This document shows, piece after piece, positions 34,279-44,043 of a stretch of DNA of 64,000 nucleotides. Position numbers and translations under genes: made by a program. Within the stretch, counting starts at the first letter, position 1. Every line of letters begins with the position of its first letter. This DNA is from Russula earlei. Lineage: Eukaryota > Basidiomycota > Agaricomycetes > Russulales > Russulaceae. The notes under the pieces were generated by a model, which ran no database searches, had not been told where the DNA came from, and saw only the letters and a program-made list of their open reading frames with translations. The DNA lies in assembly GCA_025769875.1 (NCBI GenBank), contig JAGFNK010000182.1, positions 1-64,000 of the forward strand, given 5' to 3'.

Positions 34279-37200
34279 ATGGCACCCTCAATTTTTACGT
34301 TCCCGCCCGGAGTCACAATGGAGATCTTCGATGGGTCTAATTGGTCCACTTGGTCTTCACGCGTACTCGCAGTTTGCCGAATGAACGGATTTAGGCATCA
34401 TATCACGGATTCCCCGCCGTCCCCTCCGGACACAGCTTGGGACTCGGAGGAGCAGGTCCTCCTTGGAGTCTTTGAGGTCTATGTGCAGAAAGACATCTTA
34501 CTGGCAGTTTCCGATGATACTAAGTTCAAATCGTGCAAAGACAAATGGGAGGAACTAAAGCGCGCGTACGGAGGCGTGGGGTCTATGGCCGCGTTCAATA
34601 GCTGGGTCTCCCTGACAGGAACGGCCCTAGACGACACTACCCCAATGCTTCCACAATTACAGAAACTTAATGACGCGCGGAACACTCTCCAAAACAATGA
34701 TATGAAGATTTCTGATCTTCAATTTAGCTTCATTCTGATCAAAGCGTTACCCGACGCTTACTCGGCTGTCGCCTCGACTATTCTCGCGGCTGGCGCTCCA
34801 AAAGATCTTTCCCCGCAAACGATCCAGGAACGGATCCTCAATGAGGAAGGTCGCCGGGCCGGCCCCTCCGCGTCCCTCAATAAAGTCGCTCCAGTAAAGA
34901 AGGACAAAGACAAGTCCAAAATAAAGTGTTACTATTGTCAGAAACTCGGACACAAGTCACCGGAGTGCAGGAAGAAAAAGAAGGATGAGGAGGAGAAGGC
35001 GAAGAAAGGAAAGGGGGCTGCAGGAGGCGCTCAGACGTCCAAAGTCAACGCGCACATAGTGGAGACTACTGCCACTATTACCGAAGTATCGGATGATGAT
35101 AATGAAATACGTGTTTCTCTCTACGCGACAGCCCGATCCCGTTGGATGGTCGATTCCGGAGCGACTCATCATATTACGCCGTTCCGCTCCGACTTCATTT
35201 CTTGGGCTCCAGCGTCCGGATCTGTTAGTCTTGGAGGTCATGCTGTCATCTCACAGATTGGGACTGGATCGGTTTCCGTCAGGCCGTCAGGAGGAACTGG
35301 GGATGTTCAATTGACTCTTTCAGATGTTATGCATGTTCCGGAAGCCGACGCGCGGTACTTCTCAGTGTCAGCGCTACTCCGGAAGGGGGGTCAAATAACA
35401 TTCACTAAAGATGGCTTCCAGATCCACATCAAAGATCGGAAGATCGCGCAAGGGTACATGGAGAATAATCTATTCTGGTTTGACCTATCCATTCCGTCCC
35501 TACACGCGCAGAGTGGTGCGCTATCACTCGACATCTGGCATCAGCGGATGGGACATATGTCCCGGAACGCACTCATACGTTACAGCGATTCCGTTAATGG
35601 AATTTCGCTTAGCTCAACCGACAAGGATCTCGCCCCTTGCCCAGGGTGTCAACTCGGCAAGCAGCCGAGACTTCCTTTCTCGGGTTCCTCTAAACGCTCG
35701 GAACGGAGATTGCAAATCGTACACAGCGATCTAGCCGGTCCGATGCAAGTCCGGTCTATCCGGGGCGCAAGTTATTTCGCGACATTTATCGACGACTACT
35801 CCCGCTTTGGAGTAGTGTACTTTCTCAAAACAAAAGATCAGTGTGCAGACGCCTTCAAGAAATATATGGCTTGGGCTGAAAATCAAACGAGCGAGACAGT
35901 TAAGGCTTTGCACTCGGATCGCGGTGGAGAATACATGTCGGGCGCCCTTAGATCGGTACTAACGCAGAAGGGGATCGAGCACAAATTAACGATGCCAGGT
36001 TCCCCACAACAGAACGGATTAGCGGAGCGATGGAACCGGACCCTGGAAGACAAGATGCGCGCCATGATACACAGCGCCGGTCTAACTCTCGGGTTTTGGG
36101 AACTGGCTACTGATGCTGCAGTTCACATTCACAATCGCACGCCCACTCGCGTTCTCGGTTGGCGCACCCCTCATGAATTGTGGGACTCCGGACACATCCC
36201 GGACGTCTCTTACTTCCGAGTTTTTGGATGCAGGGCATATGTACATGTCCCTGACGCTAAGCGGAAGAAGCTCGATCCCAAGGCGATCGAAATGACATTC
36301 GTCGGCTATGAATCAGGATCTAAAGGCTACCGCCTATGGAATCCAGCCACTCGGAAAATAGTACTTTCGCGTGATGTAACATTCGACGAAGCGTTCTTCC
36401 CAGCAAAGGCAAGCGGTGGACCGTCCGCCTTGCCCATGCTACCCCTGGTCCCTGCCGGACCTATTACATTTTCCCTCCCGGAACCTGTCCCTCACCAACC
36501 GGATGGCCGCGCGCCTCCGGAGACCCCTGCAAATCTTGCGGCGACACCTCCGAATGTCTCAGTGTACCATACTCCCCCGTCTCGCATTCCTATCCCGACC
36601 CCTCCGGCACTTCCGCGACCCGCCTTCATGACGCGTCCACCCTCGCCTCGTAGACTTAGAGCTAACCCGCGTCCAAACCCAAGATATTTCGGTGAGGACA
36701 ACGCGGAACGTCCAGCTCGGAGAGGGCGCGTATCGCATACGGCCCTGTTAGCGACTGCCAAGGCGCTAAATCCTGTATCTTATCGGGAAGCGATGGAATC
36801 GGACTCAGCCGATGAATGGAAAGCCGCGTGTCAGTATGAGATAGACGCGCTTGCCAGAAATGGTACCTGGGATCTAGTCGATCTACCGCCGGGCCGTAAG
36901 GCCGTGAAATCAAGATGGGTATTTGCACGCAAATCGGATGGCCAATTTCGCGCGCGCGTTGTAGCCAAGGGGTTTACACAAATTGAAGGACTTGATTACA
37001 GTGACACTTTCTCTCCAGTAGCGAGATTTGAGTCTTTGCGACTCTTGTTAGCGTTGGCCGCGCTAGAGGATTGGGAGATCCACCAGATGGACGTCAAGTC
37101 GGCGTTCCTGAACGGGCTACTGGACGAAGAGATTTACATGGAGCAACCACAAGGATTCACTGTTCCGGAGACATCACACCAAGTTTGCCGCCTAAAGAAG

Positions 37201-38238
37201 GCGATCTACGGTCTCAAACAAGCTTCGCGCGCATGGAACCTGCAGTTTCATGGGGTTCTCATTGAGCTCGGCTTCACGCGCACGCATTCTGATGCCGGCG
37301 TCTATCATCGCCAAGACGCGGGGGGATCCACTATCATTATCATCCTCTATGTCGATGATATCACAATCTTAAGCGACTCGCGCGCGCAGATCACTGGCAT
37401 CAAACAATCACTGTCTACACGCTATGAGATGACTGATCTAGGCGAGATCGAGTCCTATCTTGGGATCCGCGTAACGCGCGATCGCTCGGCTAAAGTGTTA
37501 GACATTGACCAATCTAGGTACATCTCGGAGATCGTTAATCGCTTCGGGATGGCGGATTCCAATCCGGTCCGCACCCCACTTCCGTCCGGCGTGGAAATAC
37601 ATCTGGTTAAGCATACTGGACAGGCAACGCCTTCGGAAATAAAGTACTACCAGAGAATAATTGGCAGCCTCCTGTATGTGCAAATCGGAACGCGTCCAGA
37701 CATCTCTTTTGCAGTCTCGCGTCTTGCACAGTATTCCAGCAATCCGTCAGCACAGCACCTACGCCTTGCAAAATATGTGCTATCTTATCTTAACAGCACA
37801 GCCCAACTAAAGCTACATTACGATGGCGCGCAAGGCGTCGGACTGCACGGATACTCCGATTCTAGTCTCGGAGATGACGCAGATGACTTTCACTCCACTT
37901 CGGGCTATGTATTCTTGCTATCCGGAGCTGCGATTTCCTGGTCCTCGCGTAAACAGAAGACCATCGCCCAGAGCACCACTCAAGCCGAGTATATGGCCCT
38001 AGCCGACGCAGCTAATCAAGCCGCGTGGTATCGGAGCTTCTTCTCCGAAATCGGCTACGATATCACTGATCTGATTCCGCTCCATGGTGATAACAAAGGC
38101 GCCGTAGATCTTGCGCTCAATCCCGTCACCGGAAGAAGATCAAAACATATCCCCATAAAGCATCACGCAATCAGACAGTACATCGAGGACGGACTAATTG
38201 ATCTAGTCAGAACGCCCACAGCAGAGATGCTTGCCTGA
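34279..38238 (+). CDS. Element C gag-pol polyprotein (1319 aa, C-terminally frameshifted)
   Basis: The domains in order are: gag (residues ~1-215); CCHC knuckle CYYCQKLGHKSPEC (217-230); aspartic protease WMVDSGATHHITP (DSG ~292-294); pre-integrase WHQRMGHMS; integrase core with HSDLAGP, FIDDYSR, LHSDRGGEYMSG and NGLAERWNRTLED; reverse transcriptase with QMDVKSAFLNG and a YVDD box near residue 1024; and RNase H with SWSSRKQKTIAQSTTQAEYM. The protein makes and integrates a DNA copy of the element RNA inside virus-like particles. The stop at 38236-38238 follows AEMLA, where copia proteins continue with a D(G/A)LTK motif. A single extra T at 38236 explains this, and the other frame continues to a stop at 38303-38305. 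Confidence 0.95.
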   Translation: MAPSIFTFPPGVTMEIFDGSNWSTWSSRVLAVCRMNGFRHHITDSPPSPPDTAWDSEEQVLLGVFEVYVQKDILLAVSDDTKFKSCKDKWEELKRAYGGVGSMAAFNSWVSLTGTALDDTTPMLPQLQKLNDARNTLQNNDMKISDLQFSFILIKALPDAYSAVASTILAAGAPKDLSPQTIQERILNEEGRRAGPSASLNKVAPVKKDKDKSKIKCYYCQKLGHKSPECRKKKKDEEEKAKKGKGAAGGAQTSKVNAHIVETTATITEVSDDDNEIRVSLYATARSRWMVDSGATHHITPFRSDFISWAPASGSVSLGGHAVISQIGTGSVSVRPSGGTGDVQLTLSDVMHVPEADARYFSVSALLRKGGQITFTKDGFQIHIKDRKIAQGYMENNLFWFDLSIPSLHAQSGALSLDIWHQRMGHMSRNALIRYSDSVNGISLSSTDKDLAPCPGCQLGKQPRLPFSGSSKRSERRLQIVHSDLAGPMQVRSIRGASYFATFIDDYSRFGVVYFLKTKDQCADAFKKYMAWAENQTSETVKALHSDRGGEYMSGALRSVLTQKGIEHKLTMPGSPQQNGLAERWNRTLEDKMRAMIHSAGLTLGFWELATDAAVHIHNRTPTRVLGWRTPHELWDSGHIPDVSYFRVFGCRAYVHVPDAKRKKLDPKAIEMTFVGYESGSKGYRLWNPATRKIVLSRDVTFDEAFFPAKASGGPSALPMLPLVPAGPITFSLPEPVPHQPDGRAPPETPANLAATPPNVSVYHTPPSRIPIPTPPALPRPAFMTRPPSPRRLRANPRPNPRYFGEDNAERPARRGRVSHTALLATAKALNPVSYREAMESDSADEWKAACQYEIDALARNGTWDLVDLPPGRKAVKSRWVFARKSDGQFRARVVAKGFTQIEGLDYSDTFSPVARFESLRLLLALAALEDWEIHQMDVKSAFLNGLLDEEIYMEQPQGFTVPETSHQVCRLKKAIYGLKQASRAWNLQFHGVLIELGFTRTHSDAGVYHRQDAGGSTIIIILYVDDITILSDSRAQITGIKQSLSTRYEMTDLGEIESYLGIRVTRDRSAKVLDIDQSRYISEIVNRFGMADSNPVRTPLPSGVEIHLVKHTGQATPSEIKYYQRIIGSLLYVQIGTRPDISFAVSRLAQYSSNPSAQHLRLAKYVLSYLNSTAQLKLHYDGAQGVGLHGYSDSSLGDDADDFHSTSGYVFLLSGAAISWSSRKQKTIAQSTTQAEYMALADAANQAAWYRSFFSEIGYDITDLIPLHGDNKGAVDLALNPVTGRRSKHIPIKHHAIRQYIEDGLIDLVRTPTAEMLA

Positions 38239-38338
38239 TGGTCTAACCAAGCCGCACGCTCATGTGTTGCTTCAGACTTTCATCACTGGATTAGGTCTCA
38301 TCTGATCTAATCTACTGACTGTCTAGATCACGGGGGGA

Positions 38339-38774
38339 TGTTGAGATAAAGAGTAGCCGAAGCGTTGACGCGTCGGCCTAAACTGTCCGGGCGGCCCACA
38401 GGCCCGGACCACATAAGCGTTTCAGCTCAATTGATGAAACGCGTACGATAACAAAATTGATAGTATGATCTAAGACAATCGGTAGCTAGCACATAGCGAT
38501 CGTGAAAACAATTTGATAGTTACTATAGACAAAATAATTAGGGACACTCTCAGATACTTAAGAGCGTCGTACATACAGTAGATACTTCAGTTTCGTCTCA
38601 CAGAAACTGAAGTAAGTACTTACTATCTCACGATCTTATCAGTAGCTGATTACGCGTTGTAGTATCATTTTTATTAGGTAAATATGACACAATAGTTTCG
38701 TCTCACAGAAACTGAATATCATTTTTATTAGATCTATTACGATCTAATCTACTTTATCACTGCGCGATTCAACA
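38339..38774 (+). repeat. 3' LTR of element C (436 bp)
   Basis: By eye this is identical to 33594-34029 along its whole length. It ends 89 bp before the stop codon of the minus-strand kinase gene, so the kinase 3' UTR or terminator region is disrupted. Confidence 0.95.
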
Positions 38775-39825
38775 GACGACAGAGGGTATAATGAGAGCTC
38801 GAAATAAACAACAACGTGCGCAATACGATAACGCCAAAAAACAAAGGTAAGAGGTAGAACTCTTCATTTAGGTTCAGGAATAGCTGCTTTGCGGCCAAGG
38901 ACGTAGCCGATAGTGCAATACCAATGACCAATTGACCGCCAGATAGTAACCGGCCACAGCTCATTTTTGCGAGCAATCCGTGATCGCAACTTCCACGTAC
39001 TCAGCTTGCCCTTGATCTCAGAAAATCGGGTGACCACCTCCTCCATAGTGGGGCGCTTCGTCGGATCGTCTTGCACCATATCGGCCACAAGTGGTTTCAT
39101 GAATTCGAATCCTTTGCATTTCTTTTTTTTTTTTTTTCAGAATGGTATTCCGGAGGAGAAATAAAGGTAAAAACCTGGATATAATTCTCTCGAACCACGT
39201 TTCCAAGGTAGTATACATCAGTGGGAAATGGATTACACGGTGTGCTCATGTCCTGGTGCTCCGGTGCAGACTTATCGCCACCACGTAGTTTCTTTTCAAG
39301 TGGTGGCCCATTTGCAGGATCGTATCGACGGGACAGGCCGAAGTCGATAAGGAGGTACCTTGTAGGACGTCGCGTTCGCGAATACCACTTTGCCTTTCGG
39401 CGGAAATCTTTACCTCGCTCAATGGCAGCGGGATGAAATGGATTAGGGAACATATTTGATGGGTCAAGCATGATGTTCTCCGAAGTGCAGTCCCTGGTGG
39501 AGGCAACATGAGAAAAATGAACATGTGTATTAAAAGTAACAACATACCGGTGGGCGACGTTGTTCTCGTGCATGAATTGGACACCCTAGTCAGGGTCCAC
39601 AATTGCATGATTTAATTCAAGAACAGATATCACTCACATCACATATCTGGGCAAAGAAGGTGACGAACACTCCATAGGTTTGAAGGGGGGGATTGTAAAA
39701 TGGACGTATCAAGGGATGCACGATGATTGGGGGATCATTAGGAAGCTCGATGATATCCAATAATTGTACACAATGATTTCGTGGGTTGGAGAAAAGGGGT
39801 GAGGTCGAGAAAAGCTTGTTAATTT

Positions 39826-40325
39826 TGAAGCGAGCCAAACCAGGGCGCGCAGAGTTCGTGGGGCTGGACGGCGATCCAAAGACAGTTGTCTTGACCCAAG
39901 AGCAAGAGGAATGTAAGGAGGAGGAAGGGAGAAGAGAAGGAGAGGAGAGGAGAGTAAGATCGCTCGCGCGCAGTTGTTTCTGACTGAAGGTAAGAGGAAC
40001 TCAAGAAGACTGTATTCTTCCTCTTTTTCTACTACAGAGTAGCTAGGTGTTTTATATGCAGGAGAGAAGTACTAAGGATGAAAGGCATGAAAGGGAGATA
40101 GGCATGAAAGAGAATCAAGACTGGTCGAGACGGTCGAGGCCATGGTGAAAGGCCTGAGACGCGAACGCGTCGCGTGTGCCGAGGCGTGGCGTGCGCACGT
40201 GGTCGGTGGCGAGGACTGGGCGATGCAATGCGAGGAAGGAGGCAAGGTGTGGGAGGAGGCCGAGTGTCACGCATCGCGCGCGGTCCGCATGTGGTTCCGA
40301 GGCCAGCGATATGGCTCACCTTACA
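39826..40325 (-). repeat. 3' LTR of element G (500 bp)
   Basis: This repeat appears identical to 43150-43649. It holds a TATA-like catataaaac on the minus strand (near 40,050-40,060). The long internal ORF runs into this LTR and stops at 40032. Confidence 0.92.
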
Positions 40326-42698
40326 CCTCCTGGGGGCTTGAAATTTTGACTGTCCCCAGTCAAACCTTCTTGAGTGAGTCTTCAACCTTGAACACGCGTA
40401 ATTTCGTCGTCGCAAAGGGGGTGGGCGTCGCAGCAAGACAAGATGGGGCGGGGCGTGCTCGAGAAGCGGAGGCATCGGCGGCGAGCGTGATTTCGTAGAC
40501 AGAGACGTGGGTGGCGAGGACTGGGGAAGGAGGATGCATGTGGCGGCTTGCGCGGTGGTAGCATTTGTCGTCTTGCGACGGCGGTGGCGGGGTCGTCTCC
40601 AGTGCAGGTGGCGGCAGCAGACGTGAGTGAGAGCGCGCGAACGGACGGGGAGGCGACGTGGGAGGCGGCGTGCAGTGTGTTGTTGACGTCGGCGGCGGCT
40701 TCTCCTACGGCGGCGGCGTGGCGGTGGCTGCTGCTCCTTCTGCGGTGGTGCGTGGTGGTTAAGTTCGAGTTCGGGGCCTTCTTGGTCTTTTGAGGTGATG
40801 CTGGGTGCAGTTGCAGTTGCTGCTGCTGCTGCTGCTGAGGCGTCGACTGGGATGTGTCGGCGAACGGCTCGTGATGGCGGCGGCTTCTGCTTCTCCGAGG
40901 CGGCGGCGTGTTCTTCGTTATCCGATTCTTCGTGGCGTTCTTCTATTTGTTCCTCGTTAACGTCTTTTACGAGGCGTGGCGGCGAGACGGCGGTTAGCGG
41001 ATACGAGATGGTGGCGTGGTCGGGAAGCAGGAGCGTAGGCGGCAAGCGCGAGACGGGAGCAGTAGGGGCGACGGCTAGCAAGACTGGGAGCGCGGCGGCG
41101 GCGGCTGACTGAGCAAGGATTGAGGCGGCGGGTGAGACTGACGAAACTGAGGCGGCGGCTGAGACTGAGACGGCTGGGGCTGAAGGCATGGCAGAGACTA
41201 GGGGCGCGGTGGCGGCGGCTGATGATGCTGGCGATACGGCGAACTGGGTTGAACTGACGAGTGCGGGCGAGGCTAAGACGGACGCGAAGTCGGCGGCTGG
41301 CATGACTGAGGCTACTGTGGCGGCGGACGAGGCGACAGACGAGACTGAAGGCGCGGGAGCGGATGAGACGAAGGCGGGGGTGGCAGACGAGGCTGCGAGG
41401 GCTGAAGTGGCGGGTGGCGCTAAAACGTCGGTGGGCGAGGCTGAGATGGTGGTTGTACATGGAGCTGAGACAGTGGCCACAGCAGGCGACACTGAGGGCG
41501 CAGGAGCTGGCTGGGCAGAGACGGGGAAGGTGGCGATAGGCGATGTCGCGGCTGAGGCTACGGCGGCGGGGGCAGATGAGGTGGCGACGATGGCGAATGC
41601 GGGCGATGCTGGGACGGCGGAGGCAGGTGGGGCCAAAGCGATGACAGTTGGCGAGTCGAAGATGGCGGTGGTGAACGAAGTGACGGGAACGGCGGACGAG
41701 GTGGAAACCGCAGGGACGATGGGAGCGGGCGAGAGGAAGGCGATGACGGGCGACGCAGGGACGGAGACGGGAGACGTAGAGGCGGCGGCTGGCAATGCTG
41801 GTGATACGACGGTGGGCGAGACTGAGGTGGAGTCGATGACGACTGCGGGCAACGGAGAGATGGCGGTGGAAGCTGGTGACGTGGGGACAGTGGTTGCGGC
41901 AGAGGACGAAGCTGGGGCGACGGCGGTGGTGGGCGTGAAGGCGACGGGCTGGCGGCTCTCCTGTTCCAGGGTTTCGGATACGAAGTCGCGTCGGGGGTCT
42001 CGCCTGGGAAACCCGAAATCACGCTCCCATTGTATGTCTCGAGGATGTTGAGGGAATATGTCGACCAGTGTATCGAATACCTTTCGGAACTCGACAAAGT
42101 CTCGTAGACGTTCGTCCACGCTCCAGGGACCAAGGCGTCGGGAGACCATCCGGCGGTCATCCGGGTGGAGTCCGAACCAGAACGACTCGTCGCAGTCTTC
42201 GTAGGATAGGTGGCGCGCGTGGATGAGGGGCTCGCATATTGCCCTGAAGTTCCGGTAGTACTCGGATACATCCTCTTGGTTGCGCATGCGTAGTCTAGAT
42301 GAGGAGGTGATGAGGTCGTCCAGTTCCCGTTGGAGGAACCGGAGCTGGGTCGGCGTGCTGACGGATGCGTTGCGCGACGAAAGCGGATGGTGGGATGAGG
42401 GGAGTGCGACTGGTGTGGGCGCTGTGAGTGTGGCTGGGTAGCTGAAGACTTGGGCACTGTTGGCGGCGAGCCAGGCGTCGACGGCGTCCTTCAATCCGCG
42501 TCCGTTACTGCTGTTGGGGATGGGTTGCCCATTTGGAAGGTGGAGGCGGGCGTTGCGGATGACGATGCGGCCGGTGCGGCAGTACTCCTCGGCAATCGTG
42601 CACCATCGGACACCGTGGCCGGGTTGGGCGCAGAAGGGGCAGCCGTTGAGCCTCGGCGCTCGGCGGAAATAGGTAGAGGCATCGGAATGCGATGACAT
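40032..42698 (-). CDS. Element G gag-like protein with N-terminal zinc knuckle
   Basis: The open frame has 888 codons starting MSSHSDAST. A CCHC knuckle (C20, C23, H28, C33; CPFCAQPGHGVRWC) is at the N-terminus, unlike classical Gag where the knuckle is C-terminal. Residues ~120-250 resemble a capsid-like helical region (SEYYRNFRAICEPLIHARHL, ESFWFGLHPDDRRM). About 330 residues of Ala/Pro/Ser/Val/Thr-rich low complexity follow, then an Arg-rich segment and a tail read from LTR sequence. The product may bind element RNA and form particles. The real protein could be shorter if introns or an earlier stop are used; the opposite strand is also open for long stretches because of composition. Confidence 0.7.
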   Translation of the reverse strand: MSSHSDASTYFRRAPRLNGCPFCAQPGHGVRWCTIAEEYCRTGRIVIRNARLHLPNGQPIPNSSNGRGLKDAVDAWLAANSAQVFSYPATLTAPTPVALPSSHHPLSSRNASVSTPTQLRFLQRELDDLITSSSRLRMRNQEDVSEYYRNFRAICEPLIHARHLSYEDCDESFWFGLHPDDRRMVSRRLGPWSVDERLRDFVEFRKVFDTLVDIFPQHPRDIQWERDFGFPRRDPRRDFVSETLEQESRQPVAFTPTTAVAPASSSAATTVPTSPASTAISPLPAVVIDSTSVSPTVVSPALPAAASTSPVSVPASPVIAFLSPAPIVPAVSTSSAVPVTSFTTAIFDSPTVIALAPPASAVPASPAFAIVATSSAPAAVASAATSPIATFPVSAQPAPAPSVSPAVATVSAPCTTTISASPTDVLAPPATSALAASSATPAFVSSAPAPSVSSVASSAATVASVMPAADFASVLASPALVSSTQFAVSPASSAAATAPLVSAMPSAPAVSVSAAASVSSVSPAASILAQSAAAAALPVLLAVAPTAPVSRLPPTLLLPDHATISYPLTAVSPPRLVKDVNEEQIEERHEESDNEEHAAASEKQKPPPSRAVRRHIPVDASAAAAAATATAPSITSKDQEGPELELNHHAPPQKEQQPPPRRRRRRSRRRRQQHTARRLPRRLPVRSRALTHVCCRHLHWRRPRHRRRKTTNATTAQAATCILLPQSSPPTSLSTKSRSPPMPPLLEHAPPHLVLLRRPPPLRRRNYACSRLKTHSRRFDWGQSKFQAPRRCKVSHIAGLGTTCGPRAMRDTRPPPTPCLLPRIASPSPRHRPRAHATPRHTRRVRVSGLSPWPRPSRPVLILFHAYLPFMPFILSTSLLHIKHLATL

Positions 42699-43149
42699 GG
42701 CGCGTTGGTACAGCGGCGGGCGGTACTGGCTATCAAGGGAGTGTGTGGGCGATGAAGCAGCGTGCGTGGGCGTGAAGGTGAAGGCCGCGGCAGCTACAGG
42801 CGATATTGACGAGCCGGCGGCAGGTGAGGGAATGAGACGACAGTGCGCGGGGCTGTGATGGCGGTTGGCTGGTGGACTGGCGGCGGGTTCGCAGGCGAAC
42901 GAAGTGGGCGAGGTTGAGGACTGCGCGAGTGGGCGTGCGCGTGGATGCGGTGCTGGCTGGTACGGATAGGGAGCGAGGCGAAGAGTGAAAGGGCGAGGTG
43001 AACGGGAGTAGCTGCGATTGCGGTCGCGCTAGTTGCGAGGGTGGAGGGGCTTGCTCCTAAGCCGGGTTGCCCAAGGCAACCTAAACGAGGGGGCGGGGAA
43101 GACGGGGGTCTCAGGTCAACACAGATCCAGCCTCACTGGGGCAGCCAGT

Positions 43150-43649
43150 TGAAGCGAGCCAAACCAGGGCGCGCAGAGTTCGTGGGGCTGGACGGCGATC
43201 CAAAGACAGTTGTCTTGACCCAAGAGCAAGAGGAATGTAAGGAGGAGGAAGGGAGAAGAGAAGGAGAGGAGAGGAGAGTAAGATCGCTCGCGCGCAGTTG
43301 TTTCTGACTGAAGGTAAGAGGAACTCAAGAAGACTGTATTCTTCCTCTTTTTCTACTACAGAGTAGCTAGGTGTTTTATATGCAGGAGAGAAGTACTAAG
43401 GATGAAAGGCATGAAAGGGAGATAGGCATGAAAGAGAATCAAGACTGGTCGAGACGGTCGAGGCCATGGTGAAAGGCCTGAGACGCGAACGCGTCGCGTG
43501 TGCCGAGGCGTGGCGTGCGCACGTGGTCGGTGGCGAGGACTGGGCGATGCAATGCGAGGAAGGAGGCAAGGTGTGGGAGGAGGCCGAGTGTCACGCATCG
43601 CGCGCGGTCCGCATGTGGTTCCGAGGCCAGCGATATGGCTCACCTTACA
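43150..43649 (-). repeat. 5' LTR of element G (500 bp)
   Basis: This is the promoter-side LTR for the minus-strand ORF. It contains a TATA-like gcatataaaacac near 43374-43384 on the minus strand. Its outer edge interrupts the kinase exon. Confidence 0.92.
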
Positions 43650-44043
43650 ATTTCTAGTTCGTATGGTCCCTCTTCAAAAGGGAGCATTTTCAACATCACA
43701 GGTTTGCCGTCAGATATGCGAGTTGCGTCCATGTTAAGAGGGTGCTAAAATCATAGGGCTAAAGATATCCGGAGGAAAGGGTGGAGTTATAGCTCACTCG
43801 AAGTCTCCGTCCATCCTCGCAATCAAGATAGAACTTGGAAGTGCCAACCCACGATGGCTTCCAACCAGGTCGGAAGCGGGGCCGAAGCATGTATCCAGAA
43901 CGTTCAAGCGTCTCCTGTCGGTCAATCCACCATTTTTCTGTTTCGCCAATCTCTCCAAGTTGCCATTCTGGAATTGGATTGTCTAGAAAGTCTAAAAGTT
44001 GGGACATAGCAAGTTAGAAATACAGGCGATGCGACGTTGGCAT

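Larger units (their letters stand above)
33594..38774 (+). mobile_element. Element C: near-intact Ty1/copia retrotransposon
   Basis: The 436-bp LTRs (33594-34029 and 38339-38774) appear identical. They are flanked by the target duplication gacga (33589-33593 and 38775-38779). The primer-binding site ggttatgggccctgc starts at 34030 and matches the anticodon arm of initiator Met tRNA, as in Drosophila copia. A cacgggggga tract precedes the 3' LTR. One long gag-pol frame spans the interior. Identical LTRs mean a very recent insertion. Confidence 0.97.
39826..43649 (-). mobile_element. Element G: gag-only non-autonomous LTR retrotransposon
   Basis: Two apparently identical 500-bp direct repeats (39826-40325 and 43150-43649) have TG...CA ends in either orientation. 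They are flanked by a 4-bp duplication, attt (39822-39825 and 43650-43653), which can also be read as 5 bp. Left of 43150 the sequence gcctcactggggcagcca looks like a tRNA 3' end with CCA, spaced 2 bp from the LTR. This is a canonical primer-binding site for a minus-strand element. A short purine tract (aggagg) abuts the other LTR. The interior encodes one gag-like protein and no protease, integrase or reverse transcriptase, so mobility must be supplied in trans. Confidence 0.88.
38864..44007 (-). pseudogene. Host protein kinase gene disrupted by element G
   Basis: Exons (minus) are 44007-43798; 43744-43650 joined across the insertion to 39825-39638; 39585-39548; 39493-39175; and 39121-38864. 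Removing element G and one copy of the 4-bp duplication gives a continuous frame of 367 residues. Kinase hallmarks are present: VMLK (the VAIK lysine), HRDCTSEN at about 175-182 (catalytic HRD, with C in place of the usual L), LIDFGLSRRY (DFG near 226), an SAPEH activation-segment motif and the C-terminal MVQDDPTKRPTMEEVV. The HRD motif is split by an intron. This matches a large agaricomycete family of protein-kinase-like proteins. The exons hold no other lesion, so inactivation is recent and due to the 3.8-kb insertion. Signalling substrate unknown. Confidence 0.88.

Noticed and set aside
41188..42051. Long plus-strand open frame (287 codons) opposite the element G gag ORF
   Set aside because: It is an antisense shadow of the GC-rich low-complexity region, and its Ala/Gly/Glu repeats mirror the Pro/Ser/Ala codons on the other strand. 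The minus strand carries the zinc knuckle and fits the LTR, primer-site and purine-tract orientation.
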